Shown here: piece by piece, positions 35,602-44,601 of the stretch
Numbering within the stretch: the stretch's first letter is position 1
Layout of the letters: each line of letters starts with the position of its first letter
Origin: UBA2336 sp964404445
GTDB lineage: Bacteria > Bacteroidota > Bacteroidia > Cytophagales > Cyclobacteriaceae
Length of the DNA stretch: 64,000 nucleotides
Reading direction: 5' to 3'
NCBI GenBank assembly: GCA_964404445.1
Contig: CAYOJW010000003.1
Span: 434,001 to 498,000 of the forward strand
Translations under genes and position numbers: made by a program
Notes under the pieces: generated by a model
The model's database searches: none
Seen by the model: only the letters and a program-made list of their open reading frames with translations
Told to the model about the DNA's origin: nothing

Positions 35602-36616
35602 TCTTTTATTAAAAGCCCTTCGCGGGGAAGCCGTTGATCGTCCGCCTGTATGGATGATGCGCCAGGCGGGGAGGTATTTGCCTGATTTCAGAAAGTTAAA
35701 AGCTGAACACGAATTTTTTAATCGTGTTCAAAACCCGGAGTTAGCTTGCGAGATTACCGTTATGCCTGTTAAACAGGTAGGTGTTGATGCGGCTATCTTG
35801 TTTTCGGATATTTTGGTTATTCCGCAAGCGATGAACATAGAGGTAGTGATGGTAGAAGGTAAAGGCCCGGTGATTACCAATCCTATCCGTACCAAAAAAC
35901 AAATTGATGAATTGGTTACAACCGATATGGCTGATCGTTTGGGTTATGTAATGAAAGCGATTGAGCTAACATTAAAAGAACTGAACGGAAGCGTTCCGTT
36001 GATTGGCTTTGCCGGTGCTCCGTGGACGATCTTCTGTTATCTGATCGAGGGCGGAGGCAGTAAAACATTTGATAAAGCCCGGCAGTTTTGTTTTGCCGAA
36101 CCTGAGCTTACGCACCAATTGTTAAACAAGATTACCGAGGCAACCATTCAGTACCTGCAAGCTAAGGTAAAGGCCGGTGTTCATGCCATTCAGTTGTTCG
36201 ACAGTTGGGCGGGGGTATTAAGTCCGGATGATTATAAAACCTATTCGCTTCCGTACAATAAAAAAATCATTCAGGCATTAAATACAAGCTTGCCGGTAAT
36301 CTTCTTTGCGAAAGACATTGGCTTTGGTCTGGAAAACCTGTTGGATAGCGGAGCCGCAGCATTGGGCCTGGACTGGACTATCCCGCCCGATAAAGCCCGT
36401 GCGATTACTCAAAACAAAATCACTTTACAAGGAAATTTCGACCCGACTAAACTGTTAGCCTCACCGAAGTTCATTACGGAAGAAGTAAATAAGATGATAA
36501 CTGCCTTTGGTACGCAACGGTACATCGCCAACCTTGGTCACGGTATCTTACCGAATGTACCTGTTGAAAATGCCATTACTTTTGTGGAAGCTGTTAAAAA
36601 TTATCGAACAACATGA
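35588..36616 (+). CDS. hemE: Uroporphyrinogen decarboxylase
   Basis: A 342-aa HemE with the signature 'RPPVWMMRQAGRYLPDFR' and 'GFAGAPWTIFCYLIEGGGSK' as well as 'LFDSWAGVLSP' and the closing 'IANLGHGILPNVPVENA'. It decarboxylates the four acetate side chains to give coproporphyrinogen III. It overlaps hemD by 14 bases and hemF by 4. Confidence 0.96.
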   Translation: MLKNDLLLKALRGEAVDRPPVWMMRQAGRYLPDFRKLKAEHEFFNRVQNPELACEITVMPVKQVGVDAAILFSDILVIPQAMNIEVVMVEGKGPVITNPIRTKKQIDELVTTDMADRLGYVMKAIELTLKELNGSVPLIGFAGAPWTIFCYLIEGGGSKTFDKARQFCFAEPELTHQLLNKITEATIQYLQAKVKAGVHAIQLFDSWAGVLSPDDYKTYSLPYNKKIIQALNTSLPVIFFAKDIGFGLENLLDSGAAALGLDWTIPPDKARAITQNKITLQGNFDPTKLLASPKFITEEVNKMITAFGTQRYIANLGHGILPNVPVENAITFVEAVKNYRTT

Positions 36617-37521
36617 AGAAGGAAGATTTTATAGCATTCATTCAGGATATACAATCGCAGATATGCACGGCATTGGAGAATGAAGATGGCGGAGCAAAGT
36701 TTCTGAGTGATGAATGGCAGCGCGAAGGTGGCGGAGGCGGACTTACCCGCGTAATCCAGAACGGAAATGTGTTTGAGAAAGGCGGTGTGAACACATCGGT
36801 AGTTTACGGAGTTGTTTCACCGGCATTAGCACAACAGATGCCCGCGAAAGGTGAGTCGTTTTTCGCGTGTGGGATTTCTTTGGTTATCCATCCTAAAAAT
36901 CCGCATGTGCCTACGGTGCATGCCAATTTCCGCTATTTTGAATTGTACGATGCGCAAAAAAATATTGTTGATAGCTGGTTTGGGGGAGGCGCTGACCTTA
37001 CCCCATATTACTTAGTGGAAGAGGATGCTGTTCACTTTCATCAAACATTCAAGATAGCTTGCGATCCGTTTGATGCTTCCTTTTATCCGAAGTTTAAGCA
37101 ACAGTGCGATGAATATTTTGTAAACAAACATCGTGGCAACGAGTGCAGGGGCGTGGGCGGAATTTTTTACGATTACCTGCGTGCAGAGGATAAACACACC
37201 AAAGATTTTTGGTTCGATTTTTCAAAAGCCAGTGGTGAAGCATTTTTAAAAGCCTATCTGCCGATTGTGCAGCGAAGAAAGAACGAATCGTTTACAGAAC
37301 AACAATTGCACTGGCAGGAAATCAGGCGCGGAAGGTATGTTGAGTTTAACCTGATTCACGATCGGGGAACCATCTTCGGCCTGAAATCGAACGGCCGAAC
37401 AGAAAGTATTTTAATGAGCCTGCCGCCCCGTGTTCGTTTCGAATATCACGATGCACCCGAAAAGAACAGTGCCGAAGAGAAACTTTTAACCGTTTTACGA
37501 ACTCCAAAAAACTGGATATGA
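36613..37521 (+). CDS. hemF: Coproporphyrinogen-III oxidase, oxygen-dependent
   Basis: A 302-aa HemF with 'AKFLSDEWQREGGGGGLTRV', 'WFGGGADLTPYYL', 'RNECRGVGGIFYDYL'-type block (encoded near 37140-37180) and 'EIRRGRYVEFNLIHDRGT'. It uses oxygen to make protoporphyrinogen IX, so this organism can make heme aerobically. An anaerobic HemN/HemZ is not in the window. It overlaps hemE by 4 bases. Confidence 0.96.
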   Translation: MKKEDFIAFIQDIQSQICTALENEDGGAKFLSDEWQREGGGGGLTRVIQNGNVFEKGGVNTSVVYGVVSPALAQQMPAKGESFFACGISLVIHPKNPHVPTVHANFRYFELYDAQKNIVDSWFGGGADLTPYYLVEEDAVHFHQTFKIACDPFDASFYPKFKQQCDEYFVNKHRGNECRGVGGIFYDYLRAEDKHTKDFWFDFSKASGEAFLKAYLPIVQRRKNESFTEQQLHWQEIRRGRYVEFNLIHDRGTIFGLKSNGRTESILMSLPPRVRFEYHDAPEKNSAEEKLLTVLRTPKNWI

Positions 37522-37522
37522 T

Positions 37523-38497
37523 ATGGAATTAACACATCGTCACCGCAGACTTCGCATAAACCAAACCATGCGCGATCTGGTAGCCGAAACATCGTTATCC
37601 GTTAAACAATTAATTGTACCGTTGTTTATCGTGGGAGACAGCGAAAAAGATTTAATGATTGCTTCCATGCCGGGTTATCAGCGTATCCGAATCAGTGAAC
37701 TCGAAAAAGAATTAACTGAACTCGTTAAGCTCAACCTGAAAACCGTACTGCTCTTTGTTAAAGCGCTCGATGAAACAAAAGACAATACGGGCAAAGAGGC
37801 CGTTAACCCGCAGGGATTAATGCAGCGTGCTATCCGTAAGATCAAAGCCTTTGATCAGTCGATTGTCGTTATGACCGATGTAGCCCTCGATCCGTATTCA
37901 AGTTACGGACACGATGGTATTGTTGAAAACAACAAAATCGTAAACGATCCAACGGTAGAAGTATTGATGCGCATGTCGGTTTCTCATGCCGAAGCCGGTG
38001 CCGATGTTGTCGCGCCATCCGACATGATGGATGGCCGCGTGAAATACATCCGTAAGGCGTTGGATGATAAGGGGTTTATCAACACCGGGATTCTGGCGTA
38101 TTCTGCCAAATATGCTTCGTGTTATTACGCTCCGTTTCGTGATGCGTTAGACAGCGCTCCCGGTTTTGGCGATAAGAAAACATACCAGATGGATTTCCGC
38201 AACAGCGAAGAAGCCGTTAAAGAAGCATTAACCGATGTGGACGAAGGCGCTGATATAGTGATGGTAAAACCTGCGGGTTCTTACTTAGATATTATTCATC
38301 GCGTAAAGCAAACCGTGCACATACCGGTGGCAGCGTACCAGGTTTCGGGTGAGTATGCACAAATCAAAGCGGCTGCCGAACGCGGCTGGCTGAACGAACA
38401 GCATACGATGCTTGAATCATTGATGGCCATTCGCAGGGCTGGAGCTGATGTAATCGCAACCTATTTTGCAAAAGATTTTGCCAGACTAAAGTTATAA
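37523..38497 (+). CDS. hemB: Delta-aminolevulinic acid dehydratase (porphobilinogen synthase)
   Basis: A 324-aa HemB with both Schiff-base lysines: 'GILAYSAKYASCYYAPFRD' and 'DIVMVKPAGSYLDII'. In the metal-binding segment 'DVALDPYSSYGHDGIV' the Cys residues of zinc-type enzymes are absent, which fits a magnesium-dependent form. It condenses two 5-aminolevulinates to porphobilinogen. It lies one base after the hemF stop. Confidence 0.96.
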   Translation: MELTHRHRRLRINQTMRDLVAETSLSVKQLIVPLFIVGDSEKDLMIASMPGYQRIRISELEKELTELVKLNLKTVLLFVKALDETKDNTGKEAVNPQGLMQRAIRKIKAFDQSIVVMTDVALDPYSSYGHDGIVENNKIVNDPTVEVLMRMSVSHAEAGADVVAPSDMMDGRVKYIRKALDDKGFINTGILAYSAKYASCYYAPFRDALDSAPGFGDKKTYQMDFRNSEEAVKEALTDVDEGADIVMVKPAGSYLDIIHRVKQTVHIPVAAYQVSGEYAQIKAAAERGWLNEQHTMLESLMAIRRAGADVIATYFAKDFARLKL

Positions 38498-38498
38498 C

Positions 38499-39776
38499 AT
38501 GACGAAGAACGAATCGCTTTTTACCGAGGCTCAAAAATACATTCCGGGCGGAGTAAACTCACCCGTGCGTGCCTTTAAGCAAGTAGGCGGTACACCGGTT
38601 TTTATGCAGTCGGCCGAAGGTGCATATCTATATGATGCAGAAGGTAAGCAATACATTGATTACATCAACTCGTGGGGGCCGATGATTTTGGGACATCGCC
38701 ATCCGAAAGTAGTGCAGGCATTACGTGAACAAATCGGTAAAGGGTTTTCGTATGGCACACCTACCGAACTTGAAACCGAAGTAGCGAAACTCATCATCGG
38801 CATGGTGCCTTCGGTAGAGATGATCCGTATGGTAAGTTCCGGAACAGAAGCGTGTATGTCGGCCATTCGTCTGGCACGTGGATATACCAATCGGGCAAAA
38901 ATTTTAAAGTTTGAAGGCCATTATCATGGTCATGCTGATTCTTTTTTAAAGAAAGCCGGAAGCGGGGTAGCTACGTTAAAGCTTGATGCACCAGGCGGAG
39001 TGCCCGTTGCCGTTACCAACGATACCGTTGTAGCACCGTTCAACGATGAGGCTGCTTTACTCAGCATATTTGCTGAACAGGGTGAAACTCTGGCAGCCGT
39101 AATTGTTGAGCCCGTTGCCGGAAACATGGGCTGTGTGCCGCCCTTGCCGGGCTATCTCGAAACCCTGCGGGCGTTGTGTACACAATACGGAACTGTGCTG
39201 ATCTTCGATGAAGTAATGACGGGTTTCCGGTTGGCACCAGGCGGAGCGCAACACTATTTTAACATCATGCCCGATCTTTCAACGTTTGGAAAAATTATCG
39301 GAGGCGGAATGCCCGTAGGCGCTTTTGGCGGAAAGAAAGAAATCATGCAGCGCATAGCACCGTCAGGCGATGTATATCAGGCGGGAACACTATCCGGTAA
39401 TCCGCTGGCGATGGCTGCGGGGTATGCTACGTTACAGGTTCTGGCGAACGATAAAACCTTTTATCAGCGACTGAATGATAAAACTGCTTCGTTTGCTGCC
39501 GGCTTGTGCGAGATCATTAAACGGAATGGAACACAAGCCATCGTGAACCAGGCAGGTTCGATGATCAGCTTACACTTCTGCGGCCCGGTAAGGGATTTTA
39601 CTTCTGCAAAGGCAGGCGACAACGATACATTCAAAAAGTTTTTTCACGGCATGCTGGAGGCCGGCATTTACCTTCCACCTTCGGCTTTTGAAACGTGGTT
39701 TGTGTGTGATGCGTTGGGTGATGAAGATGTGGCGCTTACGCTGGAGGTAACGGATAACTTATTGGGTTATTTCTAA
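38499..39776 (+). CDS. hemL: Glutamate-1-semialdehyde 2,1-aminomutase
   Basis: A 425-aa PLP-dependent class III aminotransferase: 'YIPGGVNSPVRAFKQVGG' is the GSA-aminomutase N-terminus, 'FEGHYHGHADSFL' and 'LIFDEVMTGFRLAPGGAQ' are cofactor-binding parts, and the Schiff-base Lys is in 'STFGKIIGGGMPVGAFGG'. It turns glutamate-1-semialdehyde into 5-aminolevulinate, acting right after HemA. It ends the seven-gene operon and converges with the iron-uptake cluster with a 19-base gap. Confidence 0.96.
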   Translation: MTKNESLFTEAQKYIPGGVNSPVRAFKQVGGTPVFMQSAEGAYLYDAEGKQYIDYINSWGPMILGHRHPKVVQALREQIGKGFSYGTPTELETEVAKLIIGMVPSVEMIRMVSSGTEACMSAIRLARGYTNRAKILKFEGHYHGHADSFLKKAGSGVATLKLDAPGGVPVAVTNDTVVAPFNDEAALLSIFAEQGETLAAVIVEPVAGNMGCVPPLPGYLETLRALCTQYGTVLIFDEVMTGFRLAPGGAQHYFNIMPDLSTFGKIIGGGMPVGAFGGKKEIMQRIAPSGDVYQAGTLSGNPLAMAAGYATLQVLANDKTFYQRLNDKTASFAAGLCEIIKRNGTQAIVNQAGSMISLHFCGPVRDFTSAKAGDNDTFKKFFHGMLEAGIYLPPSAFETWFVCDALGDEDVALTLEVTDNLLGYF

Positions 39777-39795
39777 ACAAAGAAATCAATACTAC

Positions 39796-40584
39796 TTACT
39801 CTCCCTTGTGCCGCATGTCGTGGTACACATCTTCATCAACGCCTAAACGCCAGTAGCCTAACGCATACAGTTCATCGGGTTGAAGTGCGTGGTGTTGTAT
39901 CACCCAGTTGCGCATGGCTTTTGTTTCGGTTGATTCGGCTGCCAGCCAAACATAGCGGGTACCGATTGAAGGAATTTCAATTTGCTGAATGGCTTTGCCT
40001 AACAGGTTCGCTGTGCCGGCTTTTTGATTATTTCGGTGAAGCCAGGTAACCGTTATATTTTCAGGATGCGTAAACGCCTGCTGTTCGGTAGCATCGGGCA
40101 CTTCAATAAAAGCATATCCTTTTGCCGTGCCGGGCAACTGTTCCAGAAAAGAGCTGATCGCAGGCAATGCAGTTTGATCGCCCGCAAACAAATACCAATC
40201 GGCTTGCGGCAAAGGTTTTATAGGCCGAACGGCAATCCCGATCACATCACCAGCCTGAACCCGCTCCGCCCAGGCCGATGCCGGGCCTTCATCGCCATGC
40301 AATACAAAATCCATATCAAGCTCGCCTGTTTGTGGATTACAGGCACGCACGGTATAGGTTCGCACAACAGGGCGAACATCTGTTGGCTTATATGTTGGCC
40401 GACCGTTTTCAATCGTGGGTAACACGGGTCGCGCCTGACCTTCGCGTGGCAATAATATTTTTACATGAATACCCGGAGTAAACATTTCAGGCTTACCGAT
40501 CAGCGCATCGCTTACAAAGCGAATCCTGCGCATGTGAGGTGTAATATCCTGATAACTCTTTACGGATAACAAAAATAACTGCAT
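39796..40584 (-). CDS. Siderophore-interacting protein (FAD ferric reductase, ViuB/SIP-like)
   Basis: A 262-aa SIP-family protein with an N-terminal FAD-binding barrel ('PHMRRIRFVSDAL', 'RPVVRTYTVRACNPQTGELD', 'HGDEGPASAWAERVQAGD') and a C-terminal NAD-binding half ending in 'LGYWRLGVDEDVYHDMRH'. SIP proteins reduce ferric siderophores in the cytoplasm to release iron. It is the last gene of the uptake cluster, after the ATPase. An in-frame ATG at 40629 exists, but the family begins at 40584. Confidence 0.9.
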   Translation of the reverse strand: MQLFLLSVKSYQDITPHMRRIRFVSDALIGKPEMFTPGIHVKILLPREGQARPVLPTIENGRPTYKPTDVRPVVRTYTVRACNPQTGELDMDFVLHGDEGPASAWAERVQAGDVIGIAVRPIKPLPQADWYLFAGDQTALPAISSFLEQLPGTAKGYAFIEVPDATEQQAFTHPENITVTWLHRNNQKAGTANLLGKAIQQIEIPSIGTRYVWLAAESTETKAMRNWVIQHHALQPDELYALGYWRLGVDEDVYHDMRHKGE

Positions 40585-40615
40585 ACCACTACTAATTACT
40601 ATTAAATACTCACTT

Positions 40616-41395
40616 CTATTCATCCACAATCACATGCAGTCTTCCTTTGCTGCAAGTCTCAAGGCGTGCCTTTACGTGATAGATGCGTTCAATTATTTCA
40701 GGCGTGAGTGCTTCTTCCGGCTTACCGAATGTTACTACATTTCCCTTTTCCATTACGGCTAAATGATCGGCAAAGCGCAACGCGAGATTCAGATCGTGTA
40801 ACACTACAATCACAATATTCCCCGAAAGGGCATAAGCCTTTGCGAGCTTCATTACCTGGATCTGATGTTGTAAATCTAATGCGCTGGTAGGCTCATCCAA
40901 CAGCAACACGGAAGGCTGGCGCACGATAGACCGTGCCAGGCTGGCTAATTGCCGTTGTCCGCCCGAAAGCTGATCGAGCTGTTCGAATGCGAGATCGATA
41001 ATGCCCACACGCATCAGCGCATTCATGGCTTTACCGTGAATGTCTTTCCGTTTCACATCCACCTGGTCGATGGGCGAAGCTTTTAACGCACTCACGACCG
41101 ATTCCATCACCGATAAACTTACGTTACCCGGAACAGTTTGCGGCATGAACGAAAGCTTGCCTGCACGTTCCTGCACCGACACATTCAACAGGCCATCATC
41201 GTTCAGCTTCACTTCTCCGGTTGCCTTTACCAATCCGGCCAACGCCCGCAAAAAGGTTGACTTGCCCGCAGCATTGGGGCCGATCAGCGCTGTTACTGTT
41301 CCAGCCTGTAAAGGCGGCAGCGTTACATTATGCACAACCACTTTGTTGCGATACCCTGCGGTGATGCTATTAATGTGTAGCGTTGTTGTTTTCAT
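40616..41395 (-). CDS. Iron-siderophore/heme ABC transporter ATP-binding protein (FecE/HmuV-like)
   Basis: A 259-aa ABC ATPase: Walker A 'LIGPNAAGKSTFLRAL', signature 'LSGGQRQLASLARSI', Walker B 'VLLLDEPTSALDLQHQ' and the H-loop 'IVIVVLHDLNLALRFADHL'. The spacing and the 'DLNLALRFAD' region match the FecE/HmuV/FhuC group. It energises the FecCD permease encoded at 42199-43254, from which it is separated by the HARE-HTH glycosylase gene. ATG 41395 fits the family N-terminus; a frame extends to 41431. Confidence 0.92.
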   Translation of the reverse strand: MKTTTLHINSITAGYRNKVVVHNVTLPPLQAGTVTALIGPNAAGKSTFLRALAGLVKATGEVKLNDDGLLNVSVQERAGKLSFMPQTVPGNVSLSVMESVVSALKASPIDQVDVKRKDIHGKAMNALMRVGIIDLAFEQLDQLSGGQRQLASLARSIVRQPSVLLLDEPTSALDLQHQIQVMKLAKAYALSGNIVIVVLHDLNLALRFADHLAVMEKGNVVTFGKPEEALTPEIIERIYHVKARLETCSKGRLHVIVDE

Positions 41396-41431
41396 CGTAG
41401 CCTTACATTCGGGTGCTTGGTTATCTAACAA

Positions 41432-42199
41432 TTATCTGGTCAATATTTGTTGCCATTGTTTACAAATGTTGTCAAAATCAATTCCAGTATTTGCCGGGCT
41501 TGTGCTTGGTAAGGTGATATATCTTATCCCTGCTTTCTTGTCGAAATACTTATCGAAAAGTGCTTTTGATTTTGTTCCGTTAAACCCAATAACTTTTAAA
41601 TTCTTATGTCTTAAGATAAAATTGTTTAAGTCGTTTGGTTCTTCGCTTTTGATTGCACTGTCAAGACTACCTTTTCTATTTGCTTTATGAGCTACGTCCC
41701 AAATTCCGATTTTAGATTTTAATAGAAGTGTCTTTTTATCCGAATAATTCAGTGGTAAATCATTGCCTGTAATTATTGAAATTATTTTCCAAAACTTATT
41801 TCTTGAATGTCCATAATACTCACCAAATTCAAGGGATTTATCGCCAGGTATAGTTCCTAAGATTAAAATAGTTATATCTTCATTTGAAATAGGATCAAAC
41901 GATGTTTTAATATGTGCTGAAGTTACTTTTGCAACTGGCTTAACGTCCCTTTTTGTTATTAATGTTTTCGCCTTAGTTATTGATTGTCCGGTTAATGAAA
42001 CAGAGGAACCATTGCGATCAAAAATATTTTTGTGGTTTCTTGTCCTGCCATGAATTTGAAATGCCTGAATTACCGAGCCATCCTTTTTCTGATACCAACC
42101 ATTTTTATTTAACTCATCAGCAATTTGCTGAGTTGTCATATGTCGCTTCCTTTGACGTAAGAGCTTTTCAATTGCTTCATGTAGTGTCATAGTATTCAT
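41432..42199 (-). CDS. HARE-HTH domain fused to hypoxanthine/uracil-DNA-glycosylase-like domain
   Basis: The 255-aa protein has two parts. Residues 1-75 ('TLHEAIEKLLRQRKRHMTTQQIADELNKNGWY...') match the HARE-HTH domain, an HTH found on DNA-modification-related and restriction proteins. Residues about 110-255 match UDG-superfamily glycosylases of the DNA-deoxyinosine type: 'ILILGTIPGDKSLEFGEYYGHSRNKFW' split over two motifs (GxxPGxxSL and YYxHxxNxFW) and the closing 'LPSTSPANTG'. Expected activity: removal of hypoxanthine or another deaminated base. The gene is visibly AT-rich, unlike the flanking GC-richer transporter genes, which suggests recent acquisition. It shares one base with the permease gene. 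Confidence 0.82.
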   Translation of the reverse strand: MNTMTLHEAIEKLLRQRKRHMTTQQIADELNKNGWYQKKDGSVIQAFQIHGRTRNHKNIFDRNGSSVSLTGQSITKAKTLITKRDVKPVAKVTSAHIKTSFDPISNEDITILILGTIPGDKSLEFGEYYGHSRNKFWKIISIITGNDLPLNYSDKKTLLLKSKIGIWDVAHKANRKGSLDSAIKSEEPNDLNNFILRHKNLKVIGFNGTKSKALFDKYFDKKAGIRYITLPSTSPANTGIDFDNICKQWQQILTR

Positions 42200-43254
42200 T
42201 ACTGGCTGCGTTTACTTAATATGAGTACAACAAACACGGGCACACCAATCAATGCCGTAACAATGCCTACGGGCATCACCACGCCCGATACCAATGCCTT
42301 ACTGGCAATGGATGCCAGCGACATGACCAATGCGCCTGATAAAATACTGGCCGGTAAAAAATACCGGTGATCTTCACCCGTGAGCAAGCGCGCAATGTGC
42401 GGCCCAACCAACCCGATAAAACCAATCGTGCCCACAAACGCCACGGCTGTTGCCGATAAAATGCTGACACGCAGCAACGAAGTAAACCGTAAACGCTTTA
42501 CGTTTACACCATAGCTTCGCGCGCTGTCTTCACCCAACCGCAAAGCGGTCATCTTCCACGATGAGGCCAGCGAAAAAGGTAAGATCACGATCAACACAAT
42601 ACACAACAATTGAATTTTATTCCAGTCGGAACGCACAAGGCTGCCCATGCTCCAGAAAATCATTTGCTGTAACGCTTCCGCAGAAGCGATGTATTGCACA
42701 ATGCCGGTAAGCGCATTGAACGTAAACACCATCGCAATACCGAACAACACAATCGATTCAACCCGTGCGCCACGCAGGCGCGAAAGTGTTTGTAACAGCA
42801 ACACCGATCCGAATGCAAACAAAAACGCATTACCGGCAATCATCCATTCATCCGGCACACCGGGAATACCAATATTTAAAATGATGGAGAGCGCGGCACC
42901 AAACGAAGCGGCTGCTGAAACACCCAGCGTAAACGGACTTGCTAACGGATTGTTTAATATGGTTTGCATTTCGGCACCGGCCAGCGAGAGCGCAGCGCCA
43001 ACAAGGATGGCCATTACTGAATACGGCAGCCGGATGTCCCACACAATTACGCGCGAACCGGCATCGGCCTGGGCCGGTGATAAAATGATGCCGATCACAT
43101 CGCCCACATTCAGCATGGACGGGCCAACGGCTATGTCAACACAAAATGCAGCTAAAACACTTACGAACAACACCGTGAGCAATACCATTCGCCTGCGTAC
43201 GAGTTTTTTGTATTGCGCCCCAACGGCTTCAAAAATTTCCTGCTTATCCTGCAT
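42199..43254 (-). CDS. FecCD-family iron ABC transporter permease
   Basis: A 351-aa protein with about ten hydrophobic helices, and the FecCD hallmarks 'PSMLNVGDVIGI', 'VIVWDIRLPYSVMAILVGAALSLAGAEMQ' (split over the first periplasmic loop), 'NPLASPFTLGVSAAASFGAAL', and 'FIGLVGPHIARLLTGEDHRYFLP'. It forms the membrane channel for ferric-siderophore or heme import with the HmuV-like ATPase and the binding protein at 43315-44415. The start of the next gene shares its stop region by one base. Confidence 0.94.
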   Translation of the reverse strand: MQDKQEIFEAVGAQYKKLVRRRMVLLTVLFVSVLAAFCVDIAVGPSMLNVGDVIGIILSPAQADAGSRVIVWDIRLPYSVMAILVGAALSLAGAEMQTILNNPLASPFTLGVSAAASFGAALSIILNIGIPGVPDEWMIAGNAFLFAFGSVLLLQTLSRLRGARVESIVLFGIAMVFTFNALTGIVQYIASAEALQQMIFWSMGSLVRSDWNKIQLLCIVLIVILPFSLASSWKMTALRLGEDSARSYGVNVKRLRFTSLLRVSILSATAVAFVGTIGFIGLVGPHIARLLTGEDHRYFLPASILSGALVMSLASIASKALVSGVVMPVGIVTALIGVPVFVVLILSKRSQ

Positions 43255-43314
43255 GATGTAAACCTGAACAAGCGGGCAAGTTAACCCGCCTGTTGTTCAG
43301 GTTCAAATAGTGAT

Positions 43315-44415
43315 TTACTTTAATTCGGTGTAGTATGTTCCCTTAAACGGAACGGCTAAGAATTTCTCGTTGATGATTTTAAATGTTGCATCCACATCTA
43401 CATCGTTAAACAGATCGGGGTGCAGCCACTTGGCCAGCGATTCGGCTGCAAGGATGTTGAGCGGTGAATCGTAAAACAAATGCCATAACGCAAACACATT
43501 TCCTTTCTTCACGGCTGGAAGCGTGGCGATAGTTGAACGCTTCGAAAGCTGCGCCAAACTTTTTTGTGTATCGGTTTCTGAGATTCCGTACCCGATCAGC
43601 AATCCGGGTTCGCCCGGTATAGCAATACCCGTAGCGATATATACATCGGGTTGTTGTGTAATTACATACTCCATGTTAAGCGTGCCCACTTCACCCGGCA
43701 ATACATCGGCACCGATGTTATGTCCTCCGGCAAATTCGATAAACTCGCCCAGGTTTCCTTTACCCGGTGAGCCTACGTTTTCGCCACGAATCATTTCCAT
43801 ATACACTTTCGGACGTTTTAGATTTTTGCTGCTCACTCTTCGTTCAATCTGGTTGAACTTCTCTTTATACAACGCAATGTATTCGTTAGCACGTTTCTCA
43901 GCGCCCAACACTTTGCCCAGCACCTGCATACTGGGAATGGTATTGGTAAATGGATGTAAGCGGAAGTCAATAAAAATAATCGGCACACCTGCCGCTTCCA
44001 ATTGTTTGATGATGTCAACCGATTTAGCATCGGGGCCGTGTGAACCTGCACCAAAAATGGCAAGATCAGGTTTTAGTGAAATGATTTTTTCGGTTGATAC
44101 CGTTTCCTTGCCGCTGGTGCCGATTACCGGAATGTTGGCCATAGCCGGAAACTGTTTCAGGTATTCGTTATACAATAACCCGCCCGATTTTTTGAAGTCG
44201 CCCGTCCATCCGGCAACAAGACTCACCGGATTATCACTTAACAACGAAAGCGTGATCAGTGAACGGCCTTCGCCCAGAATGATACGTTTGGCCGGAGCCT
44301 TGAGCGTAACCTTGCGCCCGACAATATCGGTAACGGTAATTTGTGCGTGCGAAAGATTGAACGTAAACAAACTAACTACCAGCGCAAGGAATGTTTGTTT
44401 TAAAGATGTTTTCAT
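43315..44415 (-). CDS. Iron-siderophore ABC transporter substrate-binding protein
   Basis: A signal peptide (MKTSLKQTFLALVVSLFTFNLSHAQ) leads a 366-aa periplasmic-binding protein of the FepB/BtuF type (PF01497): 'VTDIVGRKVTLKAPAKRIILGEG', 'EKIISLKPDLAIFGAG', and a long helix before the C-terminal lobe 'NLGEFIEFAGGHNIGADVLPGEVG'. It should deliver the ferric complex to the FecCD permease encoded downstream. It is part of one strand-wise cluster from the TonB receptor at 50726. Confidence 0.93.
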   Translation of the reverse strand: MKTSLKQTFLALVVSLFTFNLSHAQITVTDIVGRKVTLKAPAKRIILGEGRSLITLSLLSDNPVSLVAGWTGDFKKSGGLLYNEYLKQFPAMANIPVIGTSGKETVSTEKIISLKPDLAIFGAGSHGPDAKSVDIIKQLEAAGVPIIFIDFRLHPFTNTIPSMQVLGKVLGAEKRANEYIALYKEKFNQIERRVSSKNLKRPKVYMEMIRGENVGSPGKGNLGEFIEFAGGHNIGADVLPGEVGTLNMEYVITQQPDVYIATGIAIPGEPGLLIGYGISETDTQKSLAQLSKRSTIATLPAVKKGNVFALWHLFYDSPLNILAAESLAKWLHPDLFNDVDVDATFKIINEKFLAVPFKGTYYTELK

Positions 44416-44456
44416 GTGTTTAATTTAGTTCGTATGCTAACCACTCCGTTATATTT

Positions 44457-44529
44457 TTAACCGCAAAGATGTTGAGAACGCTGAGTTTTTTGTGTGTTTT
44501 CTTTGCGCTCTTTGCACCTCTGCGGTTAA
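44457..44529. repeat. Inverted repeat TTAACCGCAAAG...CGGTTAA
   Basis: The outer arms TTAACCGCA and TGCGGTTAA are perfectly complementary and enclose AAGATGTTGAGAACGCTGAG on one side and CTTTGCGCTCTTTGCACC on the other, around a T-rich tip. Motifs of the type 'CTCTGCGGTTAA' with 'GCGCTCTTTGCAC' are familiar intergenic repeats in many Bacteroidota genomes; I state that from memory only. It lies in the 186-base gap between the binding protein and the beta-propeller gene. Confidence 0.6.
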
Positions 44530-44601
44530 GATTACATCAGTTATTAATTTCCAACGCAAATAAATCGCGATAGAAAGCTGCTGATTGAATTACAAAAGTT
44601 G

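Noticed and set aside
42647..43261. 204-codon + strand frame across the FecCD permease
   Set aside because: Antisense shadow of a helix-rich membrane protein; no signal or family motif.
43523..44428. 301-codon + strand frame across the iron-binding protein gene
   Set aside because: Antisense to a secure gene with a signal peptide and family motifs; composition rich in Ser, Pro and Ile in the manner of shadow frames.
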